Position numbers and translations under genes: made by a program
Part shown: positions 21,701 to 32,752 of the stretch, piece by piece
Layout of the letters: every line of letters starts with the position of its first letter
Position numbering within the stretch: position 1 is the first letter of the stretch
The notes under the pieces: generated by a model
What the model saw: only the letters and a program-made list of their open reading frames with translations
Databases searched by the model: none
What the model was told of the DNA's origin: nothing
Assembly: GCA_033239125.1 (NCBI GenBank)
Contig: BSWB01000001.1
Location: forward strand, 113,764,916-113,828,915
Length of the DNA stretch: 64,000 bases
Direction: 5' to 3'
Origin: Fagopyrum homotropicum
Taxonomy: Eukaryota > Streptophyta > Magnoliopsida > Caryophyllales > Polygonaceae

Positions 21701-24700
21701 TAAGATCCGTAGCTAGACCAAATTCGCACTTATTCGAGTGCGGTGGGCGCGAACTCTTCAGCTTGGAGTTCCGGTGTATACTTCTTGAGTCGTTGACCGT
21801 TCACCTTAAAGCTTCCGCCCGTTTCACCCCATACTTCAACTGCACCATGGGGAAAAATACGTTTGATTAGAAAAGGTCCGGTCCAATGAGATTTAAGCTT
21901 ACTTGGAAAGAGACGGAGCCTTGAATTGAAGAGGAGAACTTGATCTCCTTCTTTGAGGTCCTTTGGGATGATATGCTTATCATGCCAACGCTTCGCTCTT
22001 TCTTTGTAGATCTTGGCGTTTTCGTAAGCGTTCAAGCGGAGTTCTTCAAGCTCATTTACGTCCAAGAGATGCTTCTCTCCCGCTTCCTTCATGCTGAAAT
22101 TTAGCCACTTGATTGCCCAAAACGCCTTGTGCTCCAACTCTACCGGTAAGTGACAAGACTTCTCATACACAAGGTTGTATGGTGTGGTTCCGATGGGAGT
22201 CTTATATGCAGTCCGGTACGCCCACAATGCATCATCTAGCTTCAAAGACCAATCCTTCCTAGTCCTTGAAACCGTCTTCTCTAGGATTCCTTTGATCTCC
22301 CGGTTTGAGATCTCAACTTATCCACTAGTTTGTGGATGATAAGGGGTGGCGATCTTGTGAGTCACCCCATACTTAGCTAGAAGAGATTCAAAGCGCCGGG
22401 CAATGAAGTGAGAGCCTCCATCACTAATGATGGCCCGTGGTGTCCCAAATCGGGGGAAGATGGTCTTGTTAAAGAACTTAACCACTACCATGACATCATT
22501 GGTAGGAGAGGCAATCGCTTCAACCCATCTTGAAACATAATCAACCGCTAAAAGTATGTATTGGTTACCACAAGATGATGGGAAAGGTCCCATGAAGTCT
22601 ACTCCCCAAACATCAAAGATCTCTACCTCTTGGATGTTGTTGAGAGGCATCTCATTCCTCCTAGATATATTTCCTGTTCTTTGACAAGCATCGCAGCAGG
22701 AAACAAAGGTTTGCACATCTTTAAATAGAGTAGGCCAAAAGAATCCCGATTGCAATACCTTAGCGCTAGTCTTGTTCGAACTAGCGTGTCCTCCACATGG
22801 TAGTGAATGACAATGGCGGATGACACTTTGCATCTCATCTTCCGGCACACATCGCTGAATAATGCCATCCGGACCTCTCTTAAAGAGGAGAGGTTCATTC
22901 TAAAAGTATTCCTGAACATCCTTAAAGAACTTCTTTCTTTGTGCGTAGGATAATCCGGGCGGTAATTCCTGACAAACCAAATAGTTAACAAAATCAGCAA
23001 ACCATGGTTCGTTACCTTTGGTGATCACATCGATGCACTCCTCTATGATGTGTAAGTGTTCATCCGGAAAGGAGTCATCTATAGGTAAATGGTCGTCCTC
23101 TAGATGTGTTAGACGACTCAAATGATCCGCAACAGAATTTTCCGAACCCTTCTTGTCGCGGATCTCTAGATCGAATTCTTGTAGGAGAAGAATCCATCTA
23201 ATTAGCCTTGGCTTCGCATCCTTATTTGCAAGGAGATATTGGATCGCAGCATGATTCGTGTATACAATCACCTTTGCACCTACAAGATAAGAGCGAAATT
23301 TGTCAATTACATATACAATAGCTAAGAACTCTTTTTCGGTAGTGGCATAGTTGAGCTGCGCCTCATCTAGCGTCTTGCTAGCGTAGTAGATAGCGTGGGT
23401 TCGCCCTTCCTTTCTTTGTCCAAGGACAGCTCCTATAGCTACGCCACTTGCGTCACACATAACCTCAAAGGGAAGATTCCAATCCGGAGGTTGGATAATT
23501 GGAACTGAAATTAGAGCTTCCCGAATCATATTGAACGCATCTAAACATTCATGCGAAAACTCAAAAACTGCATCCTTCATCAATAGATTAGTAAGCGGTT
23601 TTGATATTTTAGAGAAATCCTTTATGAAACGCCTATAGAATCTAGCATGTCCTAGAAAACTTCTTATCCCTTTCACCGAAGTTGGGGGAGGAAGCTTTTC
23701 TATTGTCTCTATTTTAGCTTTATCAACCTCAATCGCTCTACTAGAGATTAAGTGTCCTAATACAATGCCTTCTTTTACCATAAATTGACACTTTTCCCAA
23801 TTAAGAACTAGGTTTGTGTCTTCACACCTTTGTAATACAAGAGCAAGGTTAGAAAGGCAATTGTCAAAAGAGGAACCATAAACGGAGAAGCCATCCATAA
23901 AAACCTCCATGATTTCCTTTATATATTCGGAGAAGATGGCCATCATGCACCTTTGAAAGGTGGCTGGGGCGTTGCAAAGCCCGAACGGCATCCTCCTATA
24001 TGCGAACGTACCCCACGGGCATGTGAACGTGGTCTTCTCTTGATCATCCGGGTGTATCGGAATCTGAAAGAAACCACTACAACCGTCAAGATAATAGAAA
24101 TGCGAATGTTATGCTAACCTTTCAAGCATTTGGTCGATGAAGGGTAGTGGGAAGTGATCCTTCCTCGTCGCGTTGTTTAGCTTGCGGTAATCTATGCACA
24201 GCCGCCATCCTGTTACGGTTCGTGTAGGAATGAGCTCATTGTTTTTGTTGGTGATGACCGTCATTCCTCCCTTCTTTGGAACCACTTGTACGGGACTCAC
24301 CCACTTGCTATCGGAGATAGGATAGATGATACCTGCATCAAGTAGTTTAAGAATTTCCTTCTTGACAACCTCCTTCATGGTCGGATTCAACCGCCTTTGA
24401 GGTTGTCGTGAAGTTCTAAAGTCCTCTTCCATTAAGATCTTGTGCATGCATAGGGAAGGTTTGATTCCAACTAAGTCCTCTATAGTATATCCTAAGGCTT
24501 TCCTATGTTTCTTGAGGACAACCATAAGCTTACTATGTTCATCTATGCTTAAATCGGAACTAATAATTACCGGAAAGGTAGAATTAGGTCCAAGAAATGC
24601 GTACCTTAGATGTGTAGGAAGTGGTTTCAATTCCATCACTATCGGAGTCTCCAATGGCTCTTGAGGAGCATCTGATGCTTCCTTAGAAGTGTCTAAGGAT

Positions 24701-24782
24701 GTAGAAGGTGTTGGAGAAGAGTCAAGAGAAGTTGTAGAAGAGACACAAATATCTTCGAACTCACCCAAAATTACGGCATCTC

Positions 24783-24880
24783 TGCATTCTCCACGGCCGT
24801 GATTTTGGGCATGGAAAGTAAATACGGTGGCTCTGTTTCCTCCACGGCCGTGGAATAGAGTGTATGACCGTGGATCCGTA
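24783..24880. repeat. Dyad cluster inside B coding region (protease-RT linker)
   Basis: CCACGGCCGTG at about 24792 and CCACGGCCGTGG at about 24843, plus half sites, in the variable linker between protease and RT. A (43850-43930) has the same dyad at the same place; C and D have the other dyad there. Confidence 0.8.
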
Positions 24881-26530
24881 CGTTTTCTGCTTCATCGTGG
24901 AGTTTCTCAAATCCTTCTTCATGCACTTCTTCTTGCTGCCCTAAGGCTTCAATTGCCTCATTACAATCCTCTTCTTCCCCTATATCCATTAAGCTCATAG
25001 AAATAACTTTTTGCAAAGGATCTTTGAAGAGAATAGCACTTACCTCCTCTCTAGATAGTCCTTCTTCATCTTGGATATTGAATATATCCTCATCAAAAAC
25101 TGGTTCCTTCACTAGAGTGGAAAGAACAAACTCTATCTTCTCTTCTCCTATGTCGAAGGCGAGTCTAGCATTCTTGCAATTGACTATGCAGCCGGATGTT
25201 GCAAGAAACAGTCTTCCGAGAATGATCGGGACCGGACTATCTGCAGGAATTTCAAGCACAACAAAGTCTATGGGAACAAAGAATTTACCAAGCTTGACCG
25301 GGACGAGTTATGGAACGGTCCTCCATGTACAACGTCATCTTCACCGGTTTAGGGTCGCCTAAACCGATCTTCCTGCATAAGGCAAGCGGAATGATGGTCA
25401 CGCTTGCTCCCAAGTCACATAATGCATCATATGTGACATCTCCCACTCCAATGGGAATACAAAATGACCCCGGATCCTTTAGCTTTGGGGGCATCTTCTC
25501 TTTCATGGTTTTGATGAGATCCGAAGAATCCGAACTCATCTTAACCTCTCCAAAATCCTCTAGCTTTCTCTTGTTAGAGAGGATCTTCTTTAGGAACTTC
25601 CCATAAGCTGGCATACCTACAATGGCATCAATGAAAGGTATATTAATATGCAGCTTGCTCATGAGTTCAATAAACTTACCAAATTGCTTGTCTAGACGCG
25701 CTCTTGCTCTAGATTGCGGAAATGGTAGGGGAGGTTTGTAAGCTGGAGGAGGAACGTAGACATCTTCCTTCTCCTTCCCTTTTTCTTTCTCTTTCTCAAT
25801 GGGGACTTCTACAAACTTAGGTTGCGGATCGGTAGTTGTCACCCTGCTCCTAGTTGTGATTGCCATCACCCTTCCTTTTGGGTTGTCCTCCGTTTTTCCT
25901 GGAAGTTTCCCTTGATTCCTAGGACCTTCCTCCGCATGACTAAACATTTGGTTTTCTAAAACCTTTTGGGCTTTATCAACCTTAGTTATGTGATCATCAA
26001 CCTTGATGATGCGAGTCTCTAACCCTTGAAGCTTGCCCAAAATTGTCTCCAACATGGGATCGGGCTTCTCCTTCCCTGAAGTACTTTCACCATTAGATGT
26101 TTGCCCCTGGCTTTTCAAAGGAGTGGAAGAAGAGGAAGGTAGAATTAGTGAATTTCCTGAATTGGAAGAATAAGAATTACCGGAGTTTTGTTGGTTGGGA
26201 CGTCAATTGTTGTTGTTTGAACCCCTATTGTTGTTCCAATTGTTGTTCCGGTTGTTGTTGTTGTTGTTCCAATTATTCCGGTTGTTGTTCTGGTTATTGC
26301 GGTTTGTATTCTCACCACCGTTGTGGTTATTGTTGTTGCCTAAATAACCCACGTCTTGTTCCTTGTGCTTCGGAAAGTTGGTTTTGATGGCTTCCTTCAA
26401 CTCTTTAATCTCCGTGTTGAGAGAAAAGATTTGAGTTTGAGCTGCTTGTGATAGCTTTGCTCCTTGATCCACATGATTCGCCTCCACTTTCCGATGAAAA
26501 TACTTCTCTCTAACTCGCGCTTGCTTCTCA

Positions 26531-27362
26531 ATGAAGTCCCAAGCGTCATCTTCCCTCATGTCCATGAATGTACCACATGAAAGGGATTGGAACTTGAATT
26601 GTGTCTCCACATCCAGCCCCTTATAATATATCTCCAATAGCGCTAATTTGGATATGCCATGATGTGGGCAATCCAAGAGCAAATCCTGAAATCTTTCCCA
26701 AGATTGAAACAAACTTTCGTTAGATCTCATAGAGAATGCATTAATCTTACCTCTTAGCTCTGCCGTTTTAGATGGCAGAAAGAATTTAGTGAGGAATTCC
26801 GAAGAAAGATCCTCCCATGTCTCAAGTTTCCCACTTGGAAGAGCTTGATACCAAGACAATGCTTTCCCCTTCAAGGAGAAGAAGAAAGGCTTGAGTTTGT
26901 AGCTGTTGGTAGTTGCATTCTTTGGCTTCATTGTCTCCATCATAATCTCAAAATTTTGTAGATGTTGATGTGGAGATTCAGCGCTTGTTCCACCAAATTG
27001 ATTTTGGCGAACAATGGTAATAACTTGAGGGTTGAAGCTAAACCCTTGTGCATCATCAACATTAAAGTTCACACCTAAACGGCGTGGTTGCTACGTTGGA
27101 TCCATCCTTTGGCCAAGAGTTCTTGGCTCCTCATCTACACGTTCGACCCTCGCACCTCTAGGTAGAACACGGCGATTTGCAGCTGGCCGTGGAAAGAATG
27201 GATTAACATTGATCGTCGGATCAATTTCCTCTAGTGGTGGCATGGAGGAGTCACTATCCTCATTGGATGAGTTGGCTCTAACCGATCTTCCCGGTCTTCT
27301 TCTTTTCTTTTTCTCCTTGAGGTTGTTTATTTCCAACCTCATTTGGAACATCATGTCCGATA
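26531..27362 (-). repeat. 832-bp gag duplication, left copy
   Basis: Matches 39138-39969 end to end, both 832 bp, with about 11 differences (1.3%). The left copy ends in element C's truncated LTR with a 2-bp TA overlap. Confidence 0.92.
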
Positions 27363-29074
27363 AATTTATAACCCTAGACTTAAGCTTAAAACAAGGATGC
27401 GAACCCGCAGTGTACGGGTCAATCGTAGTACAAAGCAAGAAAATTCCAGGGGTCGATCATAGGGACTCGGTGAAACAAAGTCAATAACGGTAAGCTTCGT
27501 GAATACTACCACAAGAGCAATTAACACAATCAAAGATGAATAAGAAGTCAATAAAGCAAACATGCAATTCTAGGGATTAAAGCATCTAGTTGTGGTTCCA
27601 ACTCAAGATCTATAGATAAGCGGACAAAGTTGAGATTTTTGTGTGGAGAAGGTGTTACTAAAGTGGAATAGATCACCGGGTAAGTCTCACTACTCACTAA
27701 TCCTAAACCGTAACTCCTATTACCGGGTAAGTCTCTAGGAATCAAGATAAAGAACTATTACCTCAAACTAACACACCATCTAAGGGAATAGAATCAACCT
27801 TTACCGGGTAAGTCTCAGGCTAACTCACAAAGATGGGATGGAAGCACACTCAAACCCCAATAAAGGATAAACCTTTATTACCTACACTTATGATCGTTGG
27901 TACGCAAACTAAGGAATTACCGGGTAAGTCTCATCCTAAGCTTGCTTTGAACCAGAAAGGTGTAATAAGAATAGGATTTGGCAAACTCTAACACTTAACT
28001 CTCAGTTATGGATCAGATAAGTCACCTCGGTCAGCCAGTTTCCACCCCGGCCGAGATGTTCATCGACTGAGCGAGATGCTTAGGGTTAAGGATAAAGACT
28101 CGAACTTTCAGGATCCTACTGGAATCTAAGACTATTCTATCATTGTTTTTCCCACAACATTCAGCCAATCACCCTAGAATCACACAAGGAAATTAGCCAC
28201 TCATCATCATTATGAAAGTATTAAAATATATGGGAAGAAGGTGAATATTTGAACAAGAAGAATTTAATGAAAAAGACTTCAATAACTGAATCAAATATCA
28301 CAACAAAACGTTCCTTGGATAGCAATCCAACAAGACAAGACAACAAGTGAGGGAATTGAAGACAATCTTACAAAAACCCTCCAAAAAGCTATAAAAGCTA
28401 TAGACTTCAATCTTCCTTCAACCTTCAAAAAGGTTCTTCGAATCTCTCAAATGAGAGTATGCTGCGGCTGCTGCGTAATCTTCTTGTGTCAGCGGGGGTG
28501 ATAGCGGATCCCGGAGTTGTGGAAATCCAACCCTTTTTATAGGAAAATAACCCTCCAAAGATAATAAATCTTAGAAAGATATTTTCCCATAAATATAGGT
28601 AAAATATATGATTCTGCATATCTCCTTCCTTCCAGGAGCCAAGCCCAAAAATATAAGATCACTTTCCAATTTTAAAAGATCTCAGCCAAGAATAAAATAT
28701 TCTCGCCGCGTCCTAGGTGTTCGCCTCGGTCGAGTCGGCGTCTCTGGATCACCTCGGTCGAGATGAATCTCTGGTCAACCGAGGTGAGTCACAACTGAAT
28801 GTGAAATCTCTCAAAACTGGTCCAAAGTAAATCTTTAATCCATGGCTATGCTTCCTGGATGTAGCTCCAAATGACTCATGACTCCTTTTGCTCCTTTTTG
28901 ATGCGAAATGTGCCATTTTACCTACGATTACAACAAAACTAGGTGTAGACCTCGATTCTCGCAAAGGTAGATGAAATGGTAGTAAAATCACATAATATAC
29001 ATACAAACATGCAGATTATGAAAGATAAAACGTCCAAACAAACCCCAAAATATAGACTATAATTCATGCTATCA
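27361..29074 (-). repeat. C 3' LTR, truncated
   Basis: Begins TAAATTTATAACC, which is position 30 of the complete right LTR; the terminal TGTTCGCTCC is missing and gag sequence is joined instead. Ends GCTATCA. Confidence 0.93.
27675..27932 (-). repeat. Reiterated GAGACTTACCCGGT motif in C LTR (4 copies)
   Basis: Plus-strand ACCGGGTAAGTCTC at 27675, 27722, 27803 and 27919; the right LTR repeats it in 37737-37996 and D's LTR in 63066-63320. On the strand antisense to the element each copy reads GGGTAAGT, a strong 5' splice-site match. Confidence 0.85.
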
Positions 29075-29112
29075 AAATACCCCATACTTAGCCCTTGCTT
29101 GTCCCCAAGCAA
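29075..29112 (-). other. C 3' polypurine tract and GGGA-loop hairpin
   Basis: Minus strand: TTGCTTGGGGACAAGCAA (29095-29112), a perfect 7-bp stem with a GGGA (GNRA-type) loop, then AAGTATGGGGTATTTT against the LTR. Confidence 0.85.
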
Positions 29113-30445
29113 GTTCCGCATATAGAAGACAAGATAGAATGGATTATAAGTCATGAAAATCAATGAAAAAGTCTTTCAAAAATATTTTATGGTGTGCAAC
29201 TATCATAGATCACTCTAAGAGAATACTTCATGGAATTTAAAAACTCAATATGCTCGAAACATTTTATAAATATAGGAAAGTTGTTCATCTTTGCATAAAA
29301 TTATAGAATGCATAATAAATCATAATTATCAAAATTAATCATGTATAATCCGGTTTAAACCGCTAAGTCAATCAACAAGCTCAAGGTCTCAAGGGCTTCC
29401 CAAAAGAAAGGTCAAGAAACGTGTAGGGTAGGGATGTATGTAAGGTAATGTGGTGCTAGAATCCGGGAAAAGGATAAACTTCACTTTCACTTTGACTTGC
29501 AACATCTTCCACCAATAAGCTTTGCTTATTTCACACTTTTTCCTTTTTTACTTTACTTTTTGGGATGCATGGACAGAGGTGCAAAATAACCGAAGCCTAG
29601 GAAATCTGCAATCATCAACTTCTCGAGATGCATCAAACCCTTTATGCACATACCATGACCCGTTAGGAATATCGCTCAATCCAACTTTGGCAAGACACAA
29701 ACACCCGGCTATGTGAATGGTGCCGAGTTACTCATCTTCATGATTGACTTCCCCAAACCTAAAGTTGCTTTCTAACACTTTCACTTCCAGCCATTTCTCA
29801 ACTTCAACTCTACTTGCTTTCACCACTTTGCTTGCTTCCAAATTCCCGGATTGGTAAAGGGAGGCAAAATGTATATGAGGGGCTAAGCATGATCAAGAAG
29901 GAGAAGAAGAAGAGAATGAATTGCCTTGGTCTTTCCATGAAGAAAGTGAGAGAACTTAACCTGCGGTGTCAACCTTCAAATTCAACATAATTTGGATAAA
30001 AACAAAGTATTAATCATGCTAATAATTTCAAACAAAGCATTTAGCAACTTAAACATATTATAAAACCTTTCAAACACATAAAGAATTTAAAACCAGTCAG
30101 TAAACAAAATCTTCACTGAGATCATATCCAGATAAGTAACACAAAAATCGTTTTCGAAAACTCTCAGTTAACACACCTCGGTCGAGGTGTTCTTGGTTCA
30201 ACCGAGGTGAAACGCCTCGTTTGGCCAGAACTGACTCGGTCGAGGTCAAAAATTTTTTTTTTTTTTTTTTAAAACCAATTTTTTTATTTCAGTTTCGACG
30301 TTTTTCTCAATCAGATAACCTGTAGATATGCATGTAATATCAGATAAACATATAGAGGCAACTGAAGCATAAATATGAAATATCCGATCAAATGTCATAC
30401 ATCAAAAGTAGTCAAATAACATCAAGTAGTCATAACAAATACAAA
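29113..30445 (-). other. C 3' noncoding region
   Basis: No ORF is supportable. Holds the conserved block 29562-29743, dyads near 30177 and 30230, and a T-run at 30249-30270. Confidence 0.7.
29562..29743 (-). other. Conserved noncoding block in C
   Basis: Minus strand ATGAAGATGAGTAACTCGGC ... TTTGTGTCTTGCCAAAGT ... GGTATGTGCATAAAGGGTTT ... CTAGGCTTCGGTTATTTTGC, ending near TGTCCATGCATCCC. Aligns along its whole length with A, B and D. Confidence 0.87.
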
Positions 30446-30476
30446 CACCCCATACTTGGGACACACTGTCCCAGTG
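30446..30476 (-). other. C internal PPT-like module
   Basis: Minus strand: hairpin CACTG-GGA-CAGTG (30464-30476), then AAGTATGGGGTG (30446-30457). Lies about 90 nt downstream of the accessory ORF stop and about 1.4 kb before the 3' LTR. Confidence 0.75.
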
Positions 30477-30563
30477 GGTCAAACAAAAGTCTGAAAATGA
30501 GAGTACTCACCGGATAAATAGCTGAACTGCATAAAAAATATAATAAGAAAATCCTGCAGCTCC

Positions 30564-31958
30564 TCAATAGTCTCGATCCGGCGGTGGTGGTGGTGGTACG
30601 TACGGATACTGAGTCGGATCGAAAGGATAGCCCATGACACGCTCGAACTGAAGCTGGGCCATGATGTGCTGATGGTGATGCCGCTCCTGCATCTCGCGGA
30701 TATCCAGCGATAATGCAGCATACGTGTCAATAACCTGATCCGTCAGGTCATCGATCCGTCTGTGAGCAGATCGATCTCTCACTCCTTGCCTCCTGCGTCT
30801 AGCAGGTCTGACTAGAGAAGTCTCAGCTGGTGCAGGCTCTGTCTCCTCCTCATCATCCAAGTCGATGATCGGTGGCGCGCTCGTACCTGCGGTATCCGTC
30901 CCTGTATCCATCGGGACTCCACCATCTCTCTCGTCCACTGTCTCCTCGTCGTCGTCATCCTCCTCCTCCTCAGCCGGGGCAGCTGCTGCCTCTCTATGAT
31001 CCTCCATCAGTGGAGCCCAAGCTGTCTGCCAGTAATGCGGATCGAAAACTGTGAAATGTGCAGACCAGCGGATCCCCTGTGGTGCAGTCCGCTCCCAAGG
31101 CATAGCAACAAATGGAGTGGTCAAACCACGGGGAACCAAAATCCTCCGTGTGATCATCTCCTGTAATCCAAGCAGCTTCGGAGCCGCCACCATCGTACAT
31201 ACACTGAGGTCCATCCCGTGATAAGTAGCAATATGGGTGACTAGACCTCCGCAGCAAATGTCTCCCTTCGCCTTGGCCTTGATCCTGTGCAGGTCCTTTG
31301 CCAAGATCAAGCCAAAGTCTGGGAAACCCCCTGTGACCATACAGTAGAGGCTGAAGAGCTCGCCCTGTCGGATCTTCTGGGGCGTCTCAGTACGCACCAG
31401 AAGTGTCTCGCTGAATATCCTATGGGCTAATCTGAAGGCCGGGTGGAAGATGACCTTCTCCTTGGAATCTCCAAGGCGCCATCTGTCTGCATGCTCGGTA
31501 ATATGGGCAATCTGCCCCCAGAACTCCCTAGCTACGGATCGGGAGGGAAAGTCGGTGGCGGTAGGCTCAGAAAAGCCGAAAATCTCTCTCCAAACCTCTA
31601 AGGGAACTATGAAGTTCCGGTTCATCAACCGGTACTTCACAGACCGGTCTGTGGGGAGGTAGGAGAAGGAGCTAACAAACTCTAAGGTCGGCTCCACATA
31701 AGCTGGGGCTCGGATCTCAGTAAACTGATCCAGCCCTACAGTGGCAATCATCCTCCTAAGGTCAGCATCTAACCCTAGGAAATCGAAAGCTGACACGTCC
31801 AGAAAACGTGGTGCGATAACTGGACGGCTAGCTATGCGCTCATAGTCTACCCGACATCTCTCGTGGATAACCGGGCGGTAAGGATGGGAAGAAGAGGAAG
31901 AAGGGGAGGGTGAGGATCTGTCTCTGAGGGCTAGGCGACGATCGGAACTCATTTTCAC
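30564..31958 (-). CDS. C Athila post-pol accessory protein ('env-like', ATHILA ORF-1 family), intact
   Basis: 464 uninterrupted codons; the start may be Met1 or Met3 (MKMSSDRRLALRD). The core spans about residues 45-310 and contains EFVSSFSYLPTDRSVKYRLM, RTETPQKIRQGELF and GGLVTHIA. After it come an acidic region (EEEEDDDDEE), a SUMO-interaction-like IIDLDDEEE near residue 363, a predicted helical HRRIDDLTDQ segment and a Pro/Tyr-rich end (YVPPPPPP). No signal peptide or transmembrane segment is visible, so despite its position this does not look like an envelope protein; a nuclear or RNP role is more plausible (inference). The family has no known biochemical function. It is flanked by noncoding DNA rich in CACCTCGGTCGAGGTG dyads. 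Confidence 0.85.
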   Translation of the reverse strand: MKMSSDRRLALRDRSSPSPSSSSSHPYRPVIHERCRVDYERIASRPVIAPRFLDVSAFDFLGLDADLRRMIATVGLDQFTEIRAPAYVEPTLEFVSSFSYLPTDRSVKYRLMNRNFIVPLEVWREIFGFSEPTATDFPSRSVAREFWGQIAHITEHADRWRLGDSKEKVIFHPAFRLAHRIFSETLLVRTETPQKIRQGELFSLYCMVTGGFPDFGLILAKDLHRIKAKAKGDICCGGLVTHIATYHGMDLSVCTMVAAPKLLGLQEMITRRILVPRGLTTPFVAMPWERTAPQGIRWSAHFTVFDPHYWQTAWAPLMEDHREAAAAPAEEEEDDDDEETVDERDGGVPMDTGTDTAGTSAPPIIDLDDEEETEPAPAETSLVRPARRRRQGVRDRSAHRRIDDLTDQVIDTYAALSLDIREMQERHHHQHIMAQLQFERVMGYPFDPTQYPYVPPPPPPDRDY

Positions 31959-32691
31959 TCAACACTGTCAGAACACCTCGGTCACTGACAAGACTCAGAA
32001 ATCACCTCGGTCGAGATGCAGTTCGACCGGACCGAGGCGCAGCAGTTACGATTCCAATTCTCAGAAATTCAGTTCTTTTCCCCCAAAAATCACTACAATT
32101 GCTTCCTAAGGGGTACTTAAGCCTTTTCTCAGAAAAATCAGGGGCAACCAAAGCCCAAATCGAAGCGAATGAACGAGTTAGGGTTTCGACTGTTTTTACC
32201 TCGTTTCGGTCGATTCGCTCGATTTCTTTGCAGATCTGTTGTTGCAATAGGTTCCTCTACCCTTTAATCGCAGTTTAGAAGCGGAAATCGTCGAAAACGA
32301 GCAAGAAAAGAGAGAGAGCGAAGTGGATTGTCGCCGCGGTCGAGATGAAGAAGGTAAAAAGTGAAAAAATAAATTTTTCCCCTTTTTATACTGTTCCTGG
32401 ATCTGTTGTCACCTCGGTCGAGATGGTCTCGACTGGACCGAGGTGGTACGGACCGAGGTGGTTCTGCAGAAAACCCTAGTCGCCTCGGTTGCTCAAGAAT
32501 CAACTCGGTCGAGGTGCTCTGACAGTAACCGAGATGCTTCTGTCTTCTCAAAATCTCGAACTTCTGTCCTTCCAGTTATGCTCCTTCGTTAGATATTCCT
32601 TGTTGTCTGTCCAGAACGCCAAAAACAAAGCAAAGCAAAGCAAAAACAAAAACTATCTAAGCTATACTAGAAAACGGGAAAAGAAAGCAAT
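31959..32691 (-). other. C leader between pol and accessory ORF
   Basis: Noncoding. Carries a dense set of CACCTCG-GT-CGAGGTG dyads and half sites at 31975-32040, 32330-32345 and 32405-32535. May hold the promoter or splice acceptor for the accessory ORF, but none is identified. Confidence 0.6.
32405..32535. repeat. Dyad cluster (CACCTCGGTCGAGGTG family) in C leader
   Basis: Full or half sites include CACCTCGGTCGAGATG, ACCGAGGTGG (twice), CGCCTCGG, AACTCGGTCGAGGTG and ACCGAGATG within about 130 bp. Confidence 0.85.
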
Positions 32692-32720
32692 ACCTTGAGT
32701 TGCCTCCCAAGAAGCGCTTG
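32692..32720 (-). other. C post-pol hairpin
   Basis: Minus strand: AAGCGCTT then CTTGGG-AGGCAA-CTCAAG, about 33 nt past the pol stop. One G-U pair replaces a G-C pair of B. Kept although the integrase upstream is deleted. Confidence 0.7.
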
Positions 32721-32752
32721 GTTTAAGGTCGCTAGCTGGACCGTAATGCGTC

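Larger units (their letters stand above)
21730..27362 (-). pseudogene. B gag C-terminal part, protease, RT, RNase H, integrase (left copy side)
   Basis: In transcription order: gag domain (ESPHQHLQNFEIMMET, about 27000-26700), Asn-rich tail, protease (CDLGASVTIIP, about 25400), RT (KWVSPVQVVPKKG; FMDGFSVYG in place of the usual FMDD), RNase H (CDASG, YTNHAA, ADHLSRL), integrase zinc finger (about 22830-22650) and DDE core (VDFMGPF, IISDGG, VEISNRE), then a GPF module (WTGPFLIKRIF). Defects: TGA at 26203, a deletion with frameshift near 25300, a frameshift near 24775, TAA at 24109, TAG at 22900, TAA at 22318. Also the second RT catalytic Asp reads Gly and the RNase H Asp of YTDHA reads Asn. 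Dead. Confidence 0.92.

Noticed and set aside
30564..31958. True envelope glycoprotein
   Set aside because: No signal peptide, membrane segment or cysteine pattern; only position is env-like.
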